NCBI GenBank assembly: GCA_963799105.1 | Contig: CAWCVR010000002.1 | Location: 744,001 to 808,000 of the forward strand | Source of the DNA: CAWCVR01 sp963799105 | Lineage (GTDB): Bacteria; Acidobacteriota; Terriglobia; Bryobacterales; Bryobacteraceae | Reading direction: 5' to 3' | DNA length: 64,000 nucleotides | Shown here: piece by piece, positions 1 through 8,991 of the stretch | Position numbering within the stretch: the stretch's first letter is position 1 | Layout: each line of letters begins with the position of its first letter | Program-made: the position numbers and the translations under genes | Notes under the pieces: generated by a model | The model's database searches: none | What the model was told of the DNA's origin: nothing | What the model saw: only the letters and a program-made list of their open reading frames with translations

Positions 1-2
1 TG

Positions 3-161
3 CTCGGAAAGGCGATTGCCGGAGGCGGAATCAAGGGCTTGCGGTCGATGCAGGCGGACAACCCGGCGCAGTACATGCCGGTGTTTCTGCACTGGCTCAA
101 ACCCGAAGCCGAGCCGGTTTACCAGGCCGTGGCGGAGGCGCTGTACCGCACGGATATGTGA
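3..161 (+). CDS. C-terminal end of an unidentified protein (partial)
   Basis: The window opens inside a reading frame that runs from base 3 to a TGA at 159-161 and gives the last 52 residues of a protein. The tail is acidic and helical-looking, with the segment PVFLHWLKPEAEPVYQ near its middle. I do not recognise the family, and the catalytic part lies outside the window. The frame has no internal stop and ends one base before an intergenic repeat starts, a usual place for such repeats in this window. Confidence 0.6.
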   Translation, partial: LGKAIAGGGIKGLRSMQADNPAQYMPVFLHWLKPEAEPVYQAVAEALYRTDM

Positions 162-287
162 TGTGGGGCGGACCCCCCGGTCCGCAGCCGGCCCCCTGGC
201 CGGCTTCTCGCCAGTTCCCGGCACTCGATCCCGCGAGGGAAGAGCGGGACGAGGGCGTCCCGCGCGGACCTGGGGGTCCGCCCCACA
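162..287. repeat. Intergenic repeat with TGTGGGGCGGAC-type inverted ends, copy 1
   Basis: This 126-bp element begins TGTGGGGCGGAC and ends GTCCGCCCCACA, so its ends are inverted complements. A second copy at 13526-13704 shares the ends and the internal block around GGCCGGCCCCCTGGCCGG. It lies directly after a stop codon and before the alcohol dehydrogenase gene. It has no coding capacity, so it resembles a MITE- or REP-type element mobilised in trans. Confidence 0.8.
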
Positions 288-324
288 ACCCCGCGGCATA
301 TACTGGTGGGGAGGAGCGGATTCC

Positions 325-1374
325 ATGATCAAGACACTTGCCTACGCAGCCCCGAGCGCCACGGCGCCCCTGGGACGATGGGAACTCGAACGCCGCGAGC
401 CGGGCCCGCGCGACGTCCAAATCGAAATCGCCTATTGTGGCGTGTGCCATTCCGACCTGCATACGGCGCGCAGCGACTGGCCCGGCACGGTCTACCCGCT
501 GGTGCCGGGGCACGAGATCGTGGGGCGGGTCACTGCCAAGGGAAGCGCCGTTACGAAGTTCCAGATCGGCGATCTGGCCGGCGTGGGGTGCCTGGTGGAT
601 TCCTGCCGCGCCTGCGCCTCGTGCCGCGAGGGGCTGGAGCAGTACTGCGAAGCCGGGATGATCCTGACGTATAACAGTCCCGACAAGCACACCGGCGGGG
701 TGACGTACGGAGGTTACTCGGGCCGCATCGTGGTGGACGAGAGCTTCGTGCTGCGCGTGAGCGGCAAGCTGAATCTCGCGGCCGCCGCCCCGCTGCTCTG
801 CGCGGGCATCACCACTTACTCGCCGCTGCGGCATTGGATCGCCGGCCCAGGCAAGAAGGTGGGGATCGTGGGTCTGGGCGGCCTCGGGCACATGGGCGTG
901 AAGCTCGCGCACGCCTTCGGGGCGCACACCGTGCTGTTCACCACGTCCCAGTCCAAGGTGGAAGACGGGCGGAAGCTCGGCGCCGATGAAGTGACCATTT
1001 CGCGCGATGCCGGCGCCATGGGGAAGCACCGGGGCAGCTTGGATTTCATCCTCAACACGGTGGCTGCGCCGCACAATCTGGACCCTTTTCTCGATCTGTT
1101 AAGACGCGACGGGACCATGTGCCTGGTGGGCGCTCCCGGAACGCCACACCCGTCGCCGGCCGTGTTCAATCTGATTTTCAAGCGGCGGGCACTGGCGGGT
1201 TCGCTGATCGGCGGCATCGCGGAGACGCAGGAGATGCTGGATTTCTGCGCCGAACACGGGATCGAATCGCAGGTCGAGATCATCCCCATCCAGAAGATCA
1301 ACGAGGCTTACGAGCGCATGCTCAAGAGCGACGTGAAGTACCGTTTCGTGATCGACATGGAGTCGCTTAAGTAG
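325..1374 (+). CDS. Zinc-dependent alcohol/aldehyde dehydrogenase (AdhA/YahK-like MDR)
   Basis: A 349-residue medium-chain dehydrogenase that should interconvert alcohols and aldehydes with NAD(P)H in the cytosol. Catalytic zinc ligands are visible as Cys38 in YCGVCHSD and His63 in GHE. The structural zinc lobe has Cys94, Cys97, Cys100 and Cys108. The Rossmann motif GLGGLGHMGVKLA follows at about residues 188-200. Length and motifs match the YahK/cinnamyl-alcohol-dehydrogenase-like group closely. The ATG at 325 is preferred over an in-frame start far upstream because the upstream residues run through the repeat at 162-287 and look non-coding. It appears monocistronic. The natural substrate cannot be told from the sequence. 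Confidence 0.93.
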   Translation: MIKTLAYAAPSATAPLGRWELERREPGPRDVQIEIAYCGVCHSDLHTARSDWPGTVYPLVPGHEIVGRVTAKGSAVTKFQIGDLAGVGCLVDSCRACASCREGLEQYCEAGMILTYNSPDKHTGGVTYGGYSGRIVVDESFVLRVSGKLNLAAAAPLLCAGITTYSPLRHWIAGPGKKVGIVGLGGLGHMGVKLAHAFGAHTVLFTTSQSKVEDGRKLGADEVTISRDAGAMGKHRGSLDFILNTVAAPHNLDPFLDLLRRDGTMCLVGAPGTPHPSPAVFNLIFKRRALAGSLIGGIAETQEMLDFCAEHGIESQVEIIPIQKINEAYERMLKSDVKYRFVIDMESLK

Positions 1375-1421
1375 GGAATCGGTTCGGCAGCTGCGCAGTC
1401 CGCTAAGATGTTCTGCCGGAT

Positions 1422-1838
1422 ATGTGGACCGCGCTGTTCCTCAATCGCGCGCCTCGGCCGAGCGGCGGTTTCGCCTGGTTCTCTGGCTCGGGATGCTTCC
1501 GGCCATTGCGCTGTACTACGCGGTGATGCGGAGTCGCCGCCGGAAGGGCTGGCCGCTGACCTCACGTTGCCGAATATCTTGGTGCCGACTTTCAGTGGTT
1601 CTGGCGGGGCTGTGGGTCCCCGGCCGGAAGGCTCCGTCGCCCGCAGCAATCCCAGAAATGGCCATTTAACCTCGGCTGGTTCTCTGCGAGGCTGCCGCGC
1701 TCGTTCGAAGCATGGTCGCTTGGATTCGCCACCGGCTCCCCGCGCTCCGATTACTGCCTGCTGGCCGGCAAGCCGCCGGAATGCTCGCCCAATGACGGCG
1801 GGCCGCGCGCGGCCTTACTCCATGCCAATTCGGAGTAA
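1422..1838 (+). pseudogene. Possible decayed membrane-protein gene
   Basis: The roughly 440 bases between the alcohol dehydrogenase and chbG hold no intact gene. Coding-like pieces occur in different frames. An ATG at 1422 opens with MWTALFLNRAPR. A neighbouring frame then reads WLGMLPAIALYYAVMRSRRR, which looks like a membrane segment followed by positive charges. A third piece begins AEYLGADFQWFWRG and runs open to TAA 1836-1838. Joining them needs at least two frame changes. I cannot name a family. It may be a remnant or chance reading in GC-rich DNA. Confidence 0.25.
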
Positions 1839-2642
1839 TTCACCAGTTCGATCGAGTGCCGCTCGATCGCCTGGCGCGTCTCGGGAGCCACGCAGCGCCT
1901 CAAGTTCGCGCTCGCGGCTTTCCTTCAACCGCGTACGCGCCTGGCGCAGCGGCTCGCGGCAGCGGCCCGGGTGCACCATCAGTTCCGTGCTCCCTTCGGG
2001 GAGCATGCCCAGCAATTCCACCAGCTCCGGCGTGCAGAACCGGCCGGTGATCTGAAAGCCCGCGAAGTGGCCAGTGGTGCGGCAACCGTGACGCTCGAGC
2101 ACGCGGTGAAACCGTTTCCGCAGGAAACCCAGGCTGCCGCTAGTCATCCGCCCGACAAGCGGAACCGCGCCCTTGAGCGTGGTGAGCGGGAGATCGAAAG
2201 GCCGGCGCACCCAGCGGATACCGAATTCCCGCGCCACCCGCGCCACTGCGTCCAGGACCGGAGGCGCCAGGTGCGTGTGCTTATGCGTGTCGAGGTGCGT
2301 GGGTTGGATGCCGGCATCCACCGTCCGCCGCACCTGCGCGGCCAGTTCGTCGTACACCCGGATCTCGCGCTTCGCCATGGCGGCGATGAGCCGCGCCACC
2401 GTCAGCGGATACGGCTTGCCGGTGAGCGGCGACGTTCCGCTAACCAGCACCAGGTGGCAGCCCACGTCCAGCGTGGGCGTCTGGCGCGCCAGGCGCACGG
2501 CGTCGTCGAAGGCCGCCCCATTGGCCATCAGGGTGGTGGCCGTCAGGATGCCCTCGCGGTGCGCCTCCACGATGCCTTCGTTCACGTCGGGCGTGAAGCC
2601 GAAATCGTCGGCGTTCACCACGAGTTGTTTGCGGACGCTCAA
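1815..2642 (-). CDS. ChbG/HpnK (YdjC) family carbohydrate deacetylase
   Basis: A 275-residue protein of the YdjC/ChbG family, metal-dependent deacetylases acting on N-acetylated sugars or hopanoid-linked sugars. The metal-site signature is present: NADDFG at residues 10-15, GCHL at about 61-64 and the histidine cluster HLDTHKHTH at 116-124. A TTG start at 2640-2642 overlaps the mlaD stop (TTGA), which indicates translational coupling, and the first residues of the domain begin immediately. It is the last gene of the mlaE-mlaF-mlaD operon, which suggests envelope lipid or saccharide processing. The substrate is inferred only in that broad sense. Confidence 0.88.
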   Translation of the reverse strand: MSVRKQLVVNADDFGFTPDVNEGIVEAHREGILTATTLMANGAAFDDAVRLARQTPTLDVGCHLVLVSGTSPLTGKPYPLTVARLIAAMAKREIRVYDELAAQVRRTVDAGIQPTHLDTHKHTHLAPPVLDAVARVAREFGIRWVRRPFDLPLTTLKGAVPLVGRMTSGSLGFLRKRFHRVLERHGCRTTGHFAGFQITGRFCTPELVELLGMLPEGSTELMVHPGRCREPLRQARTRLKESRERELEALRGSRDAPGDRAALDRTGELLRIGME

Positions 2643-3715
2643 AATATCTTCAAGTGGAGGGTCAGAAACTTCTTGGGATTGGCGTGGATGTCGGCGGCCA
2701 GCGACTGAAGTTCTCCGGTCGCGCCGTTGAGCGCATTGTAAAGCTGCGGATTGGTTATGAGCTGGCCGATGGTGCCCTGTCCGGCATCGATCTTGTCGAT
2801 GGTCGCGTTGAGCTTCGCGAGCAGATCGTCCAGGCGGCGATGGAGCTGGTCGTCCTTCATCAGCTTGCCCACGGTCCCCTTGCCGGCGTTCACATCGGCA
2901 ACCAGCGAGTGGATCTCCGCAATGGTCTTCTGGGCCTCGTCGAACAAGGCCGGGTCCTTGAGGAGCTTGCCGGCCGTTCCCTGGCCGGACTGCAGGTCCG
3001 CCAGCATGGCGTCCACGCGCTTGAGCGACACGGTCACCTGCTGATAGAGCGAGTCGTCGTAGAGCAGCTTGCTGATGGTGCCGTGGCCGTTGCGGACATC
3101 CGAGAGCAGCGTCTGCCCTTCCGAGGCCAGGGCGTTGAGGCGGTTGTAGAGCTCGTCGTCCTTCAGCAGCAGTCCGATATTGCCCTTGCCGGCTTCCACA
3201 TCCTGCAGCAGGTTGTCTATGCGGTTGACGCTGGTCTGGAACGAGCTCATCAATTTCGAGAAAGCCGCCAGCATCTCGGGAATATCCTGCGACTGCAACG
3301 ACAGCAGCACCGCGCCTTCCTGCACGGTCCGCGGGCTGCTCCCCCGGGTGATGTTGATGTACTTGTCGCCCAGCAGATTGGCCGCGCCGATCCCCGCCAC
3401 CGAATCCACCGGGATATCCTTCAGGAACCGGGTGTGGACCTTCATGTCGAATTCCACGGTGCGGTTCCGGTCGGGCGAGCCGGTGAGTTGCAGCCTCTCC
3501 AGGTACCCCACGTGGCTGATGCCGTTGAGCCGCACCTCGGTGCCGTCGGTGATGCCCGAGGCGTCGTCCATGTAGGTGCGCAGCAGGACGAAGTCCTGGA
3601 AAATGCCGCGCGTGCTGGTGAGCAGGAAGATCAGCACACCGAGGATGATGAAGCTGCTCAGCCCCACCACCCCAACCTTCAATTGCGACCACTTGATCTT
3701 GCTGCGATCCGGCAT
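2639..3715 (-). CDS. MlaD-family (MCE domain) lipid transport substrate-binding protein
   Basis: 358 residues: a short cytosolic N-terminus, one membrane anchor at about 17-36, an MCE domain at about 40-125, then a long periplasmic tail. The MCE core is recognisable from GTEVRLNGISHVGYL and AANLLGDKYINI. The tail contains five imperfect repeats of the form GxGTxGxLLxDxxLY separated by helical linkers. MCE proteins form hexameric rings or tubes carrying phospholipids between inner and outer membranes, fed by an MlaE permease and MlaF ATPase, which are the two genes immediately upstream. The gap to mlaF is only three bases. Confidence 0.92.
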   Translation of the reverse strand: MPDRSKIKWSQLKVGVVGLSSFIILGVLIFLLTSTRGIFQDFVLLRTYMDDASGITDGTEVRLNGISHVGYLERLQLTGSPDRNRTVEFDMKVHTRFLKDIPVDSVAGIGAANLLGDKYINITRGSSPRTVQEGAVLLSLQSQDIPEMLAAFSKLMSSFQTSVNRIDNLLQDVEAGKGNIGLLLKDDELYNRLNALASEGQTLLSDVRNGHGTISKLLYDDSLYQQVTVSLKRVDAMLADLQSGQGTAGKLLKDPALFDEAQKTIAEIHSLVADVNAGKGTVGKLMKDDQLHRRLDDLLAKLNATIDKIDAGQGTIGQLITNPQLYNALNGATGELQSLAADIHANPKKFLTLHLKIF

Positions 3716-3718
3716 CGT

Positions 3719-4543
3719 CTATACCCGCCGCTTCACGAACTTCGAAATATAAGGATCCGTTGAAGCTTCCAACCGGTCCTGGTCGCCCTCGAAAACCAGC
3801 CGGCCTTCGCGCAGCACCATGAACGAGGTTCGCGCGCCGCGCCGCGCCCGGTCACTTGCCGGCTCCAGGCGCCCTTGTTCCGAATTGTAGCGGAAATTGG
3901 CCACCAGGTTGCCGTCCTGACAGCGGTGCGTGACGATCAGCGTGGTAGTCCGGGCCAGATCCCGCTGTTTGATGAGCAGGGTCATGATGGTGTGCGCGGT
4001 GATCGGATCCAGTCCGGCCGTCGGGGAGTCGTAGAGCACCAGCGGCGGCACGGTGACCACCGCGCGCGCAATCCCCACTCGCCGCCGCATGCCGCCGGAA
4101 AGCTCGCTGGGAAACTTCTCCAGAGTATCGCCCAACTCCACGAATTTCAGCGCTTCCACCACTCGCGGGCGCACTTCCGCCTTCGGGCAATGAATGGCTT
4201 TCTGGTTCTCGAGAGGATACGCCACGTTCTCCTCGATGGTGAGCGAATCGAAGAGCGCGCCCTCCTGGAACAGCATGCCGATGCGGCTGCGAACGTCCAT
4301 CAGCTCGCGCTCCGGCATGGCGTCGATCTCGCGTTCGAAGACGAACACCCGCCCCGAATCGGGCCGCGTCAGACCGAGCGCGATTTTCAGCAGAACGGTC
4401 TTCCCGCTCCCCGCCGCTCCCAGGATCACCCGCGATTCGCCGGCCAGCGCCTGGAACGAAACGTCGACCAGCGCGGAGATCCCGTCGAAGGCTACGCTGA
4501 CGTTCTCGAAGCGCAGAATTGGCTCGCCGGAGGATTCCGCCAT
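3719..4543 (-). CDS. MlaF-type ABC transporter ATPase with altered Walker B
   Basis: 274 residues with the ABC ATPase motifs in order: Walker A GAAGSGKT (42-49), Q-loop Gln93, signature LSGGM (148-152), Walker B LVLYDSPTAGLDP (about 168-180), and switch His206. The catalytic glutamate that normally follows the Walker B aspartate is replaced by Ser173 (TCC codon). An insertion-like stretch after the H-loop (about 215-240) is unusual. The ATG at 4543 forms an ATGA overlap with the mlaE stop. By family it energises lipid transport through MlaE and MlaD. Whether it hydrolyses ATP at a normal rate is questionable given the substitution. Confidence 0.92.
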   Translation of the reverse strand: MAESSGEPILRFENVSVAFDGISALVDVSFQALAGESRVILGAAGSGKTVLLKIALGLTRPDSGRVFVFEREIDAMPERELMDVRSRIGMLFQEGALFDSLTIEENVAYPLENQKAIHCPKAEVRPRVVEALKFVELGDTLEKFPSELSGGMRRRVGIARAVVTVPPLVLYDSPTAGLDPITAHTIMTLLIKQRDLARTTTLIVTHRCQDGNLVANFRYNSEQGRLEPASDRARRGARTSFMVLREGRLVFEGDQDRLEASTDPYISKFVKRRV

Positions 4544-5307
4544 CAGCCACCCTGGCCCACGAAAATCTTCGTGATCATCACGTCCAGAATCAGGATCAAC
4601 ACCGCCGAGGTCACCATCGCCTGCGTGGTGGCGCGGCCCACGCCCTGCGTGCCCCCGGTGGTTCGCAGGCCGTAGAAGCAGCCGATCAGCGAGAGCATCA
4701 CGCCAAACACCAGCGGCTTCAGAAGGCCCTGCAAAACGTCGTCCTTCCACTCCAGCGAGCGCCACGCCGAGTTCCAGTACTGCACCGACGTCAGACCCAG
4801 AAATGCCACGGCCACGATCCACCCGCCGAGCAGCCCCACGAAGTCGGCGATCACCGTGAGCAGCGGCAGCATGACACCGGTGGCCACCACGCGCGGCGTC
4901 ACCAGCTTCTGAATCGGGTCGGTGCCCAGCGCGCGCATGGCGTCGATCTGCTCGGTCACTTTCATCGAGCCCAGTTCGCTGGCGATTCCCGTGGCGTTGC
5001 GGCCCGCCATCATCAGGGCGCTGAACACCGGCCCGAGTTCGCGCGCCAGCGTGATGGCCACCAGGGTTCCCGTCTTGCTGACCTGCCCGTAACTGCGCAG
5101 GGCGTGGGCCATTTGCAACGCCATCACCACCCCGGCAAAAAAGCCGACGAGGGCCACCAGCATCAGGCTGCCCACCCCGATCGAGTCCATCTGGAGGATA
5201 ATGTCGGCGCCGTAGTGCGGGCGGCGGAAAATGTTCCGCAGTGCCCGGCCCGTCAGCGTGAAGAACTCCTCTGCCGCGATGAACGGTCCTTTCAACAGAT
5301 CGAGCAA
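4543..5307 (-). CDS. MlaE-family lipid transport permease
   Basis: A 254-residue polytopic inner-membrane protein with the MlaE/YrbE layout: an amphipathic N-terminus, a first membrane segment around residues 45-70, the conserved loop ELGPVFSALMMAGRNATGIA, then SMKVTEQIDAMRALGTDP, and C-terminal membrane helices. It is the permease of an MCE lipid transporter. The likely start is TTG at 5305-5307, preceded by GGGGAAAG at good spacing. It heads the leftward operon mlaE-mlaF-mlaD-chbG. The 64 bases to the divergent P1 peptidase gene must hold both promoters. Confidence 0.93.
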   Translation of the reverse strand: MLDLLKGPFIAAEEFFTLTGRALRNIFRRPHYGADIILQMDSIGVGSLMLVALVGFFAGVVMALQMAHALRSYGQVSKTGTLVAITLARELGPVFSALMMAGRNATGIASELGSMKVTEQIDAMRALGTDPIQKLVTPRVVATGVMLPLLTVIADFVGLLGGWIVAVAFLGLTSVQYWNSAWRSLEWKDDVLQGLLKPLVFGVMLSLIGCFYGLRTTGGTQGVGRATTQAMVTSAVLILILDVMITKIFVGQGG

Positions 5308-5371
5308 TCAGGCTTTCCCCAGATCCGATGCTACCATACCAATTGATCCGCAATACCGGACAAAGGTGGCC

Positions 5372-6319
5372 ATGAAAGGACTTACCGACATCCCCGGAAT
5401 CCGCGCCGGACACGTTTCCGATTTCGACGGCATCACCGGCGCGACCGCCATCCTGTGCGAAGCGGGCGCCGTGGCGGGCGTGGACATTCGCGGCTCGGCC
5501 TCCGGCACCGAAGAGATCGGAACCCTCGACCCGGGCCACGTAACCGAACGGATTCATGGCATCCTGCTGGCCGGCGGCAGCGCCTTCGGACTGGAAGCCG
5601 CCTCCGGCGTGCGCCGCTACCTCGAGCGGCAGGGTATTGGCTTCGACACCGGTGCGGCCAAGGTGCCCATCGTTCCGGCGGCGATTCTGTACGATTTGGG
5701 CATCGGCAAGGCCGATGTGCGGCCCACCCTGGCCATGGGCGAAGCCGCGGCGGCGGCGGCCACCGATGGCCCCGTGGCCGAGGGCTCGGTGGGCGCAGGC
5801 ACGGGCGCCACCGTGGGGAAGATCCTGGGCATGCGCCAGGCCATGAAGTCGGGAATCGGTTGCTTCACGGTCGAGTTGCCTTCCGGCGTGCTGGTGGCGT
5901 CGCTCGTGGCCGTGAATGCCTTCGGCGACGTTCGCGATCCGGCCACCGGCAAGATTGTGGCGGGCGCCCGCAAGGCGCCGGACAGCCGCGAGTTCGCCGG
6001 CACGGAAGAGGAGATGAAGCAGCGTCCGGCGCTCGGCTTCGGCGGCCGCAATACCACCCTGGCCGTCATCGCCACCAATGCCCGTCTGACCAAAGTGCAA
6101 GCTCGAAAACTGGCGCAGCTCGCCTCGCTGGGGATGGCGCGGACCATTTACCCGGTGAACACCACGTTCGATGGAGACACGGTGTTCGCGCTCTCTCTGG
6201 GCAGCCACGCCGCCGATCTCAATACCTTGGGCGTGGCCGCCGCCGAGGCGCTCTCCGCGGCCATTCTCCGCGCCGTGAGACTGGCGAGGACGCTAGGCGG
6301 AGTTCCAGGACTGGCATGA
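5372..6319 (+). CDS. P1 (S58/DmpA) family N-terminal-nucleophile peptidase
   Basis: A 315-residue member of the DmpA/L-aminopeptidase-D-esterase family, which mature by self-cleavage before a Ser or Thr nucleophile. The motif GGRNTTLAVIATNARL places the probable scissile Asn227-Thr228 bond, and other family signatures are HGILLAGGSAFGLEAA and PVNTTFDGDTVFAL. It should act as a cytosolic aminopeptidase or amidase. The ATG at 5372 follows AAAGG at a suitable distance. Its TGA overlaps the next ATG (ATGA), so it is co-translated with the membrane protein downstream. The substrate is unknown. Confidence 0.92.
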   Translation: MKGLTDIPGIRAGHVSDFDGITGATAILCEAGAVAGVDIRGSASGTEEIGTLDPGHVTERIHGILLAGGSAFGLEAASGVRRYLERQGIGFDTGAAKVPIVPAAILYDLGIGKADVRPTLAMGEAAAAAATDGPVAEGSVGAGTGATVGKILGMRQAMKSGIGCFTVELPSGVLVASLVAVNAFGDVRDPATGKIVAGARKAPDSREFAGTEEEMKQRPALGFGGRNTTLAVIATNARLTKVQARKLAQLASLGMARTIYPVNTTFDGDTVFALSLGSHAADLNTLGVAAAEALSAAILRAVRLARTLGGVPGLA

Positions 6320-8442
6320 AGAAGACTCGCAAGCGTCCCGCGCCGGTGTCCGCATCCCCCGCCGCCGCTGCGCCCGTCCCGCCGCCGCGCGCTGCCCAGT
6401 GGCGGCGCCACCTGCCCATCCTGCTGGGCCTGTGGTTCGCCGCCTTGCTGGCCTACTCCAACTCGTTTCAGGCCGGATTCACTTTCGACAACGGGATCGC
6501 CATCCGGCAGGACGCGCGCATACGAGCCGTAACTTCCGCCAATGTCCGGCAGATCTTCACCGAGGAATACTGGTATCCCAGCGTCACCACGGGACTCTAC
6601 CGGCCGCTGACCACGCTTACTTTCCTGTTCAACTACGCGGTGCTGGGCAACGGCGCGAACCCGGCCGGCTATCATTGGGTGAATTTCGCGCTGCATGCCA
6701 TCAACATCGCACTGGTCTACTTCCTGGGGTTGCTGCTGCTCGATGAGATTTCGTGGGCCGGCCTGCTGGCCGCGCTGTGGGCACTGCACCCCCTGCTCAC
6801 CGAATCGGTCACCAACATCGTGGGCCGGGCCGACGAACTGACGGCGCTCGGAGTATTCGCGGGGTTGCTGTGCCACATTCGCGGCGGCCAGTCCGTGGGG
6901 CGCCGGAAAGCCGCCTGGCTGGCGGGGCTGGCCGTGTCGGCGGCCGTAGCGGTGTTCTCCAAGGAAAGCGGCGTGGCCGTCGTCGCCGCCATGCTGTGTT
7001 ACGACGCCGCCTTCAGGCGGTCCAAACCGTGGGGGCCGCTCGTGGCCGGCTACGCCGCGGTGGCGGCGCCGTTCGCCGTTTTCTTTTTCCTCCGCGGGCG
7101 GATGCTCGACCACATCGCCATCGCGCCGCTCCCCTTCGTCGACAATCCGCTGATCGGCGCGCCGCCCGTCGCCGCCGCCCTGACGGCCATCAAGGTGATC
7201 GGCAAGTACGTGTGGCTGTTCCTTTGGCCGGCGCATCTCTCCTGCGATTATTCCTACAACCAGATTCCGATATTCGGCGAATCCTCCGGCTGGCCTGACG
7301 TCGCGGCCCTTCTCGCGCTGGCGGTGTGCCTGGCCGCGGCTTCGCTTGGCATCCGCGCCTGGCGCCGCGGGCGGAAGCTGCCGTGCTTCGCCATCGCTTT
7401 CTTCTTCGCCGCCCTGGCGCCCACCGCCAACCTGCTGACCAGCGTGGGCAGCATCATGGCGGAACGCTGGATGTACCTGCCCTCGCTCGGGTTGGCGCTG
7501 GGGGTGGTGATGGGCCTCGAAGCCCTCCGGCGGCGGCTGCCGGGCGTTCCCAACCGGACCTTCATGGCGGCAGCCGGGGTTCTCTGCCTGGCATGGGGTG
7601 CGCGAACGTATCTCCGCAATTTCGACTGGCGGGACGATCCGGCCCTCTGGCGGAGCGCCGCCGAAATCTCCCCGGGCTCCTTCAAGCCCCACTCCACTCT
7701 GGCCAACCTGCTGGCCACGGCTCCCCACCCGTCGTTGGACCGCGCCATTCGCGAAGCCGAGCGCTCCACCGCCATCCTCGACCGCCTCGACGACGAAGAG
7801 AATCTCGCCCGTCCGTTCGCCGTGGAGGGCATGTGCTACCGCCTCAAGGGCGAAAGCCTCTCCGATCCCGCGCAGAGCCAGGTCTGGTATCGCAAGGCGC
7901 TCAGTGTTCTGGAGCGCGCGCGGCGCATCGACCTGGCCGGGCGCGAACAGTACAATCGCGTCAACCTGGCGCATGGCAAGGGCGCGTTCCAAACCGGGTT
8001 GGGACTCAGTTACCTGGAACTGGGCCGCGTTCAGCGGCGTCTTGGGCAACGTCAGGAGGCTCTCGAATCGCTGGCCTATGGACGGGCTCTTTCACCGATT
8101 GCGGAGTTCTCCGAAGAGGAATCGCAGGTGTACCGCGACCTGGGCGACCCCGGCCGGCCGGCGGTGGCTTTGATGGAAGGCCTGTTTATCGATCCGCGCG
8201 CGCCGCGCCTGAGGGACGAAATCGTGCAGTTCTACAACCAGACCGCGCCCCTCACCTGTGCCGTCGAAACCCGGGGCAACAAGACCGTCTTCAACCCCCA
8301 GTGTCCACTGGTGCATGACCACCTCTGCGAAGCCGGGCGCAATGTCGCTCTGGCCTATCGCAATTCCGGGAAACCGGACCAGGCGATGGCCACGGCGCAA
8401 GCCGCCGTTTCCGGTCTCGGCTGCCCGGCGAACCTGTTTTAG
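6316..8442 (+). CDS. TMTC-like GT-C membrane protein with C-terminal helical repeats
   Basis: 708 residues. A charged, Ala/Pro-rich N-terminus (1-33) is followed by about ten hydrophobic segments to about residue 430, then a soluble region that reads as degenerate TPR-type helices. The segment HPLLTESVTNIVGRADEL matches the conserved loop of TMTC-type protein O-mannosyltransferases, and YRPLTTLTFLFNY is also characteristic. The first-loop acidic pair of GT-C enzymes appears as FDNG rather than DD. It would use a polyprenyl-phosphate sugar to modify exported proteins, but that is inference from the family. It overlaps the upstream peptidase gene by four bases. Confidence 0.8.
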   Translation: MKKTRKRPAPVSASPAAAAPVPPPRAAQWRRHLPILLGLWFAALLAYSNSFQAGFTFDNGIAIRQDARIRAVTSANVRQIFTEEYWYPSVTTGLYRPLTTLTFLFNYAVLGNGANPAGYHWVNFALHAINIALVYFLGLLLLDEISWAGLLAALWALHPLLTESVTNIVGRADELTALGVFAGLLCHIRGGQSVGRRKAAWLAGLAVSAAVAVFSKESGVAVVAAMLCYDAAFRRSKPWGPLVAGYAAVAAPFAVFFFLRGRMLDHIAIAPLPFVDNPLIGAPPVAAALTAIKVIGKYVWLFLWPAHLSCDYSYNQIPIFGESSGWPDVAALLALAVCLAAASLGIRAWRRGRKLPCFAIAFFFAALAPTANLLTSVGSIMAERWMYLPSLGLALGVVMGLEALRRRLPGVPNRTFMAAAGVLCLAWGARTYLRNFDWRDDPALWRSAAEISPGSFKPHSTLANLLATAPHPSLDRAIREAERSTAILDRLDDEENLARPFAVEGMCYRLKGESLSDPAQSQVWYRKALSVLERARRIDLAGREQYNRVNLAHGKGAFQTGLGLSYLELGRVQRRLGQRQEALESLAYGRALSPIAEFSEEESQVYRDLGDPGRPAVALMEGLFIDPRAPRLRDEIVQFYNQTAPLTCAVETRGNKTVFNPQCPLVHDHLCEAGRNVALAYRNSGKPDQAMATAQAAVSGLGCPANLF

Positions 8443-8595
8443 CGGTCATGCCGCGTCCGGGGGCAGGCGCACCAGCCAGCCGCACGGGCCCTGGATGTCC
8501 GCAGCCCTTACCAAAGTACCAGTCCGAAATAGGAGGGTTTTGGGGCTTTCAGTCTATTGTTGCGGATTGGAAGCAGCGGCTATCGTAAAGTCACT

Positions 8596-8991
8596 ATGAG
8601 CATGACCACGGAACCAACCGGCGCCTCCCGTCCCCGAAGCGTACCGGAGAGAAGAACCAATGGCCGTTATCCTCTTCAGGAAGAGGCCAGTTACCGGGAA
8701 ATCCTTTCGAAATCGCCGGCCACGAGCGGCGTCGGCGAAACGCTGAACATGGGAAGCGGCGGAATCCTGTTCACGACCCGGGAGAAACTGCCGGTGGGGC
8801 GCACCGTCGAGGTGGCCGTCAATTGGCCGGCGAAGCTCGGCGGAACCTGCCCGCTCAAGTTCGTGGCGATCGGCCGCGTGGTGCGCTCCGAGGATACCCA
8901 TGCCGCGGTGCGCATTCAGCGCTATGAATTCCGGACGCGGTCCATGAGGGCGGAAGCCAGCCAGCCCCCGCCGCTTCAGGCGTCGCGATGA
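8596..8991 (+). CDS. PilZ domain protein
   Basis: 131 residues from the ATG at 8596, with a second in-frame ATG at 8602 as an alternative start. The c-di-GMP-binding signature of PilZ is visible: an arginine cluster in PERRTNGRYPL followed by NMGSGGILF, which fits the (D/N)xSxxG turn, and then a beta-rich domain. Such single-domain proteins usually link c-di-GMP levels to motility, exopolysaccharide or secretion. The 150 bases upstream carry no other gene. The 3' end overlaps the convergent cupin gene by 16 bases. Confidence 0.85.
   Translation: MSMTTEPTGASRPRSVPERRTNGRYPLQEEASYREILSKSPATSGVGETLNMGSGGILFTTREKLPVGRTVEVAVNWPAKLGGTCPLKFVAIGRVVRSEDTHAAVRIQRYEFRTRSMRAEASQPPPLQASR

Noticed and set aside
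97..1074. A 325-codon minus-strand frame opposite the alcohol dehydrogenase.
   Set aside because: The plus-strand frame has clear zinc and Rossmann motifs; the minus frame has none.
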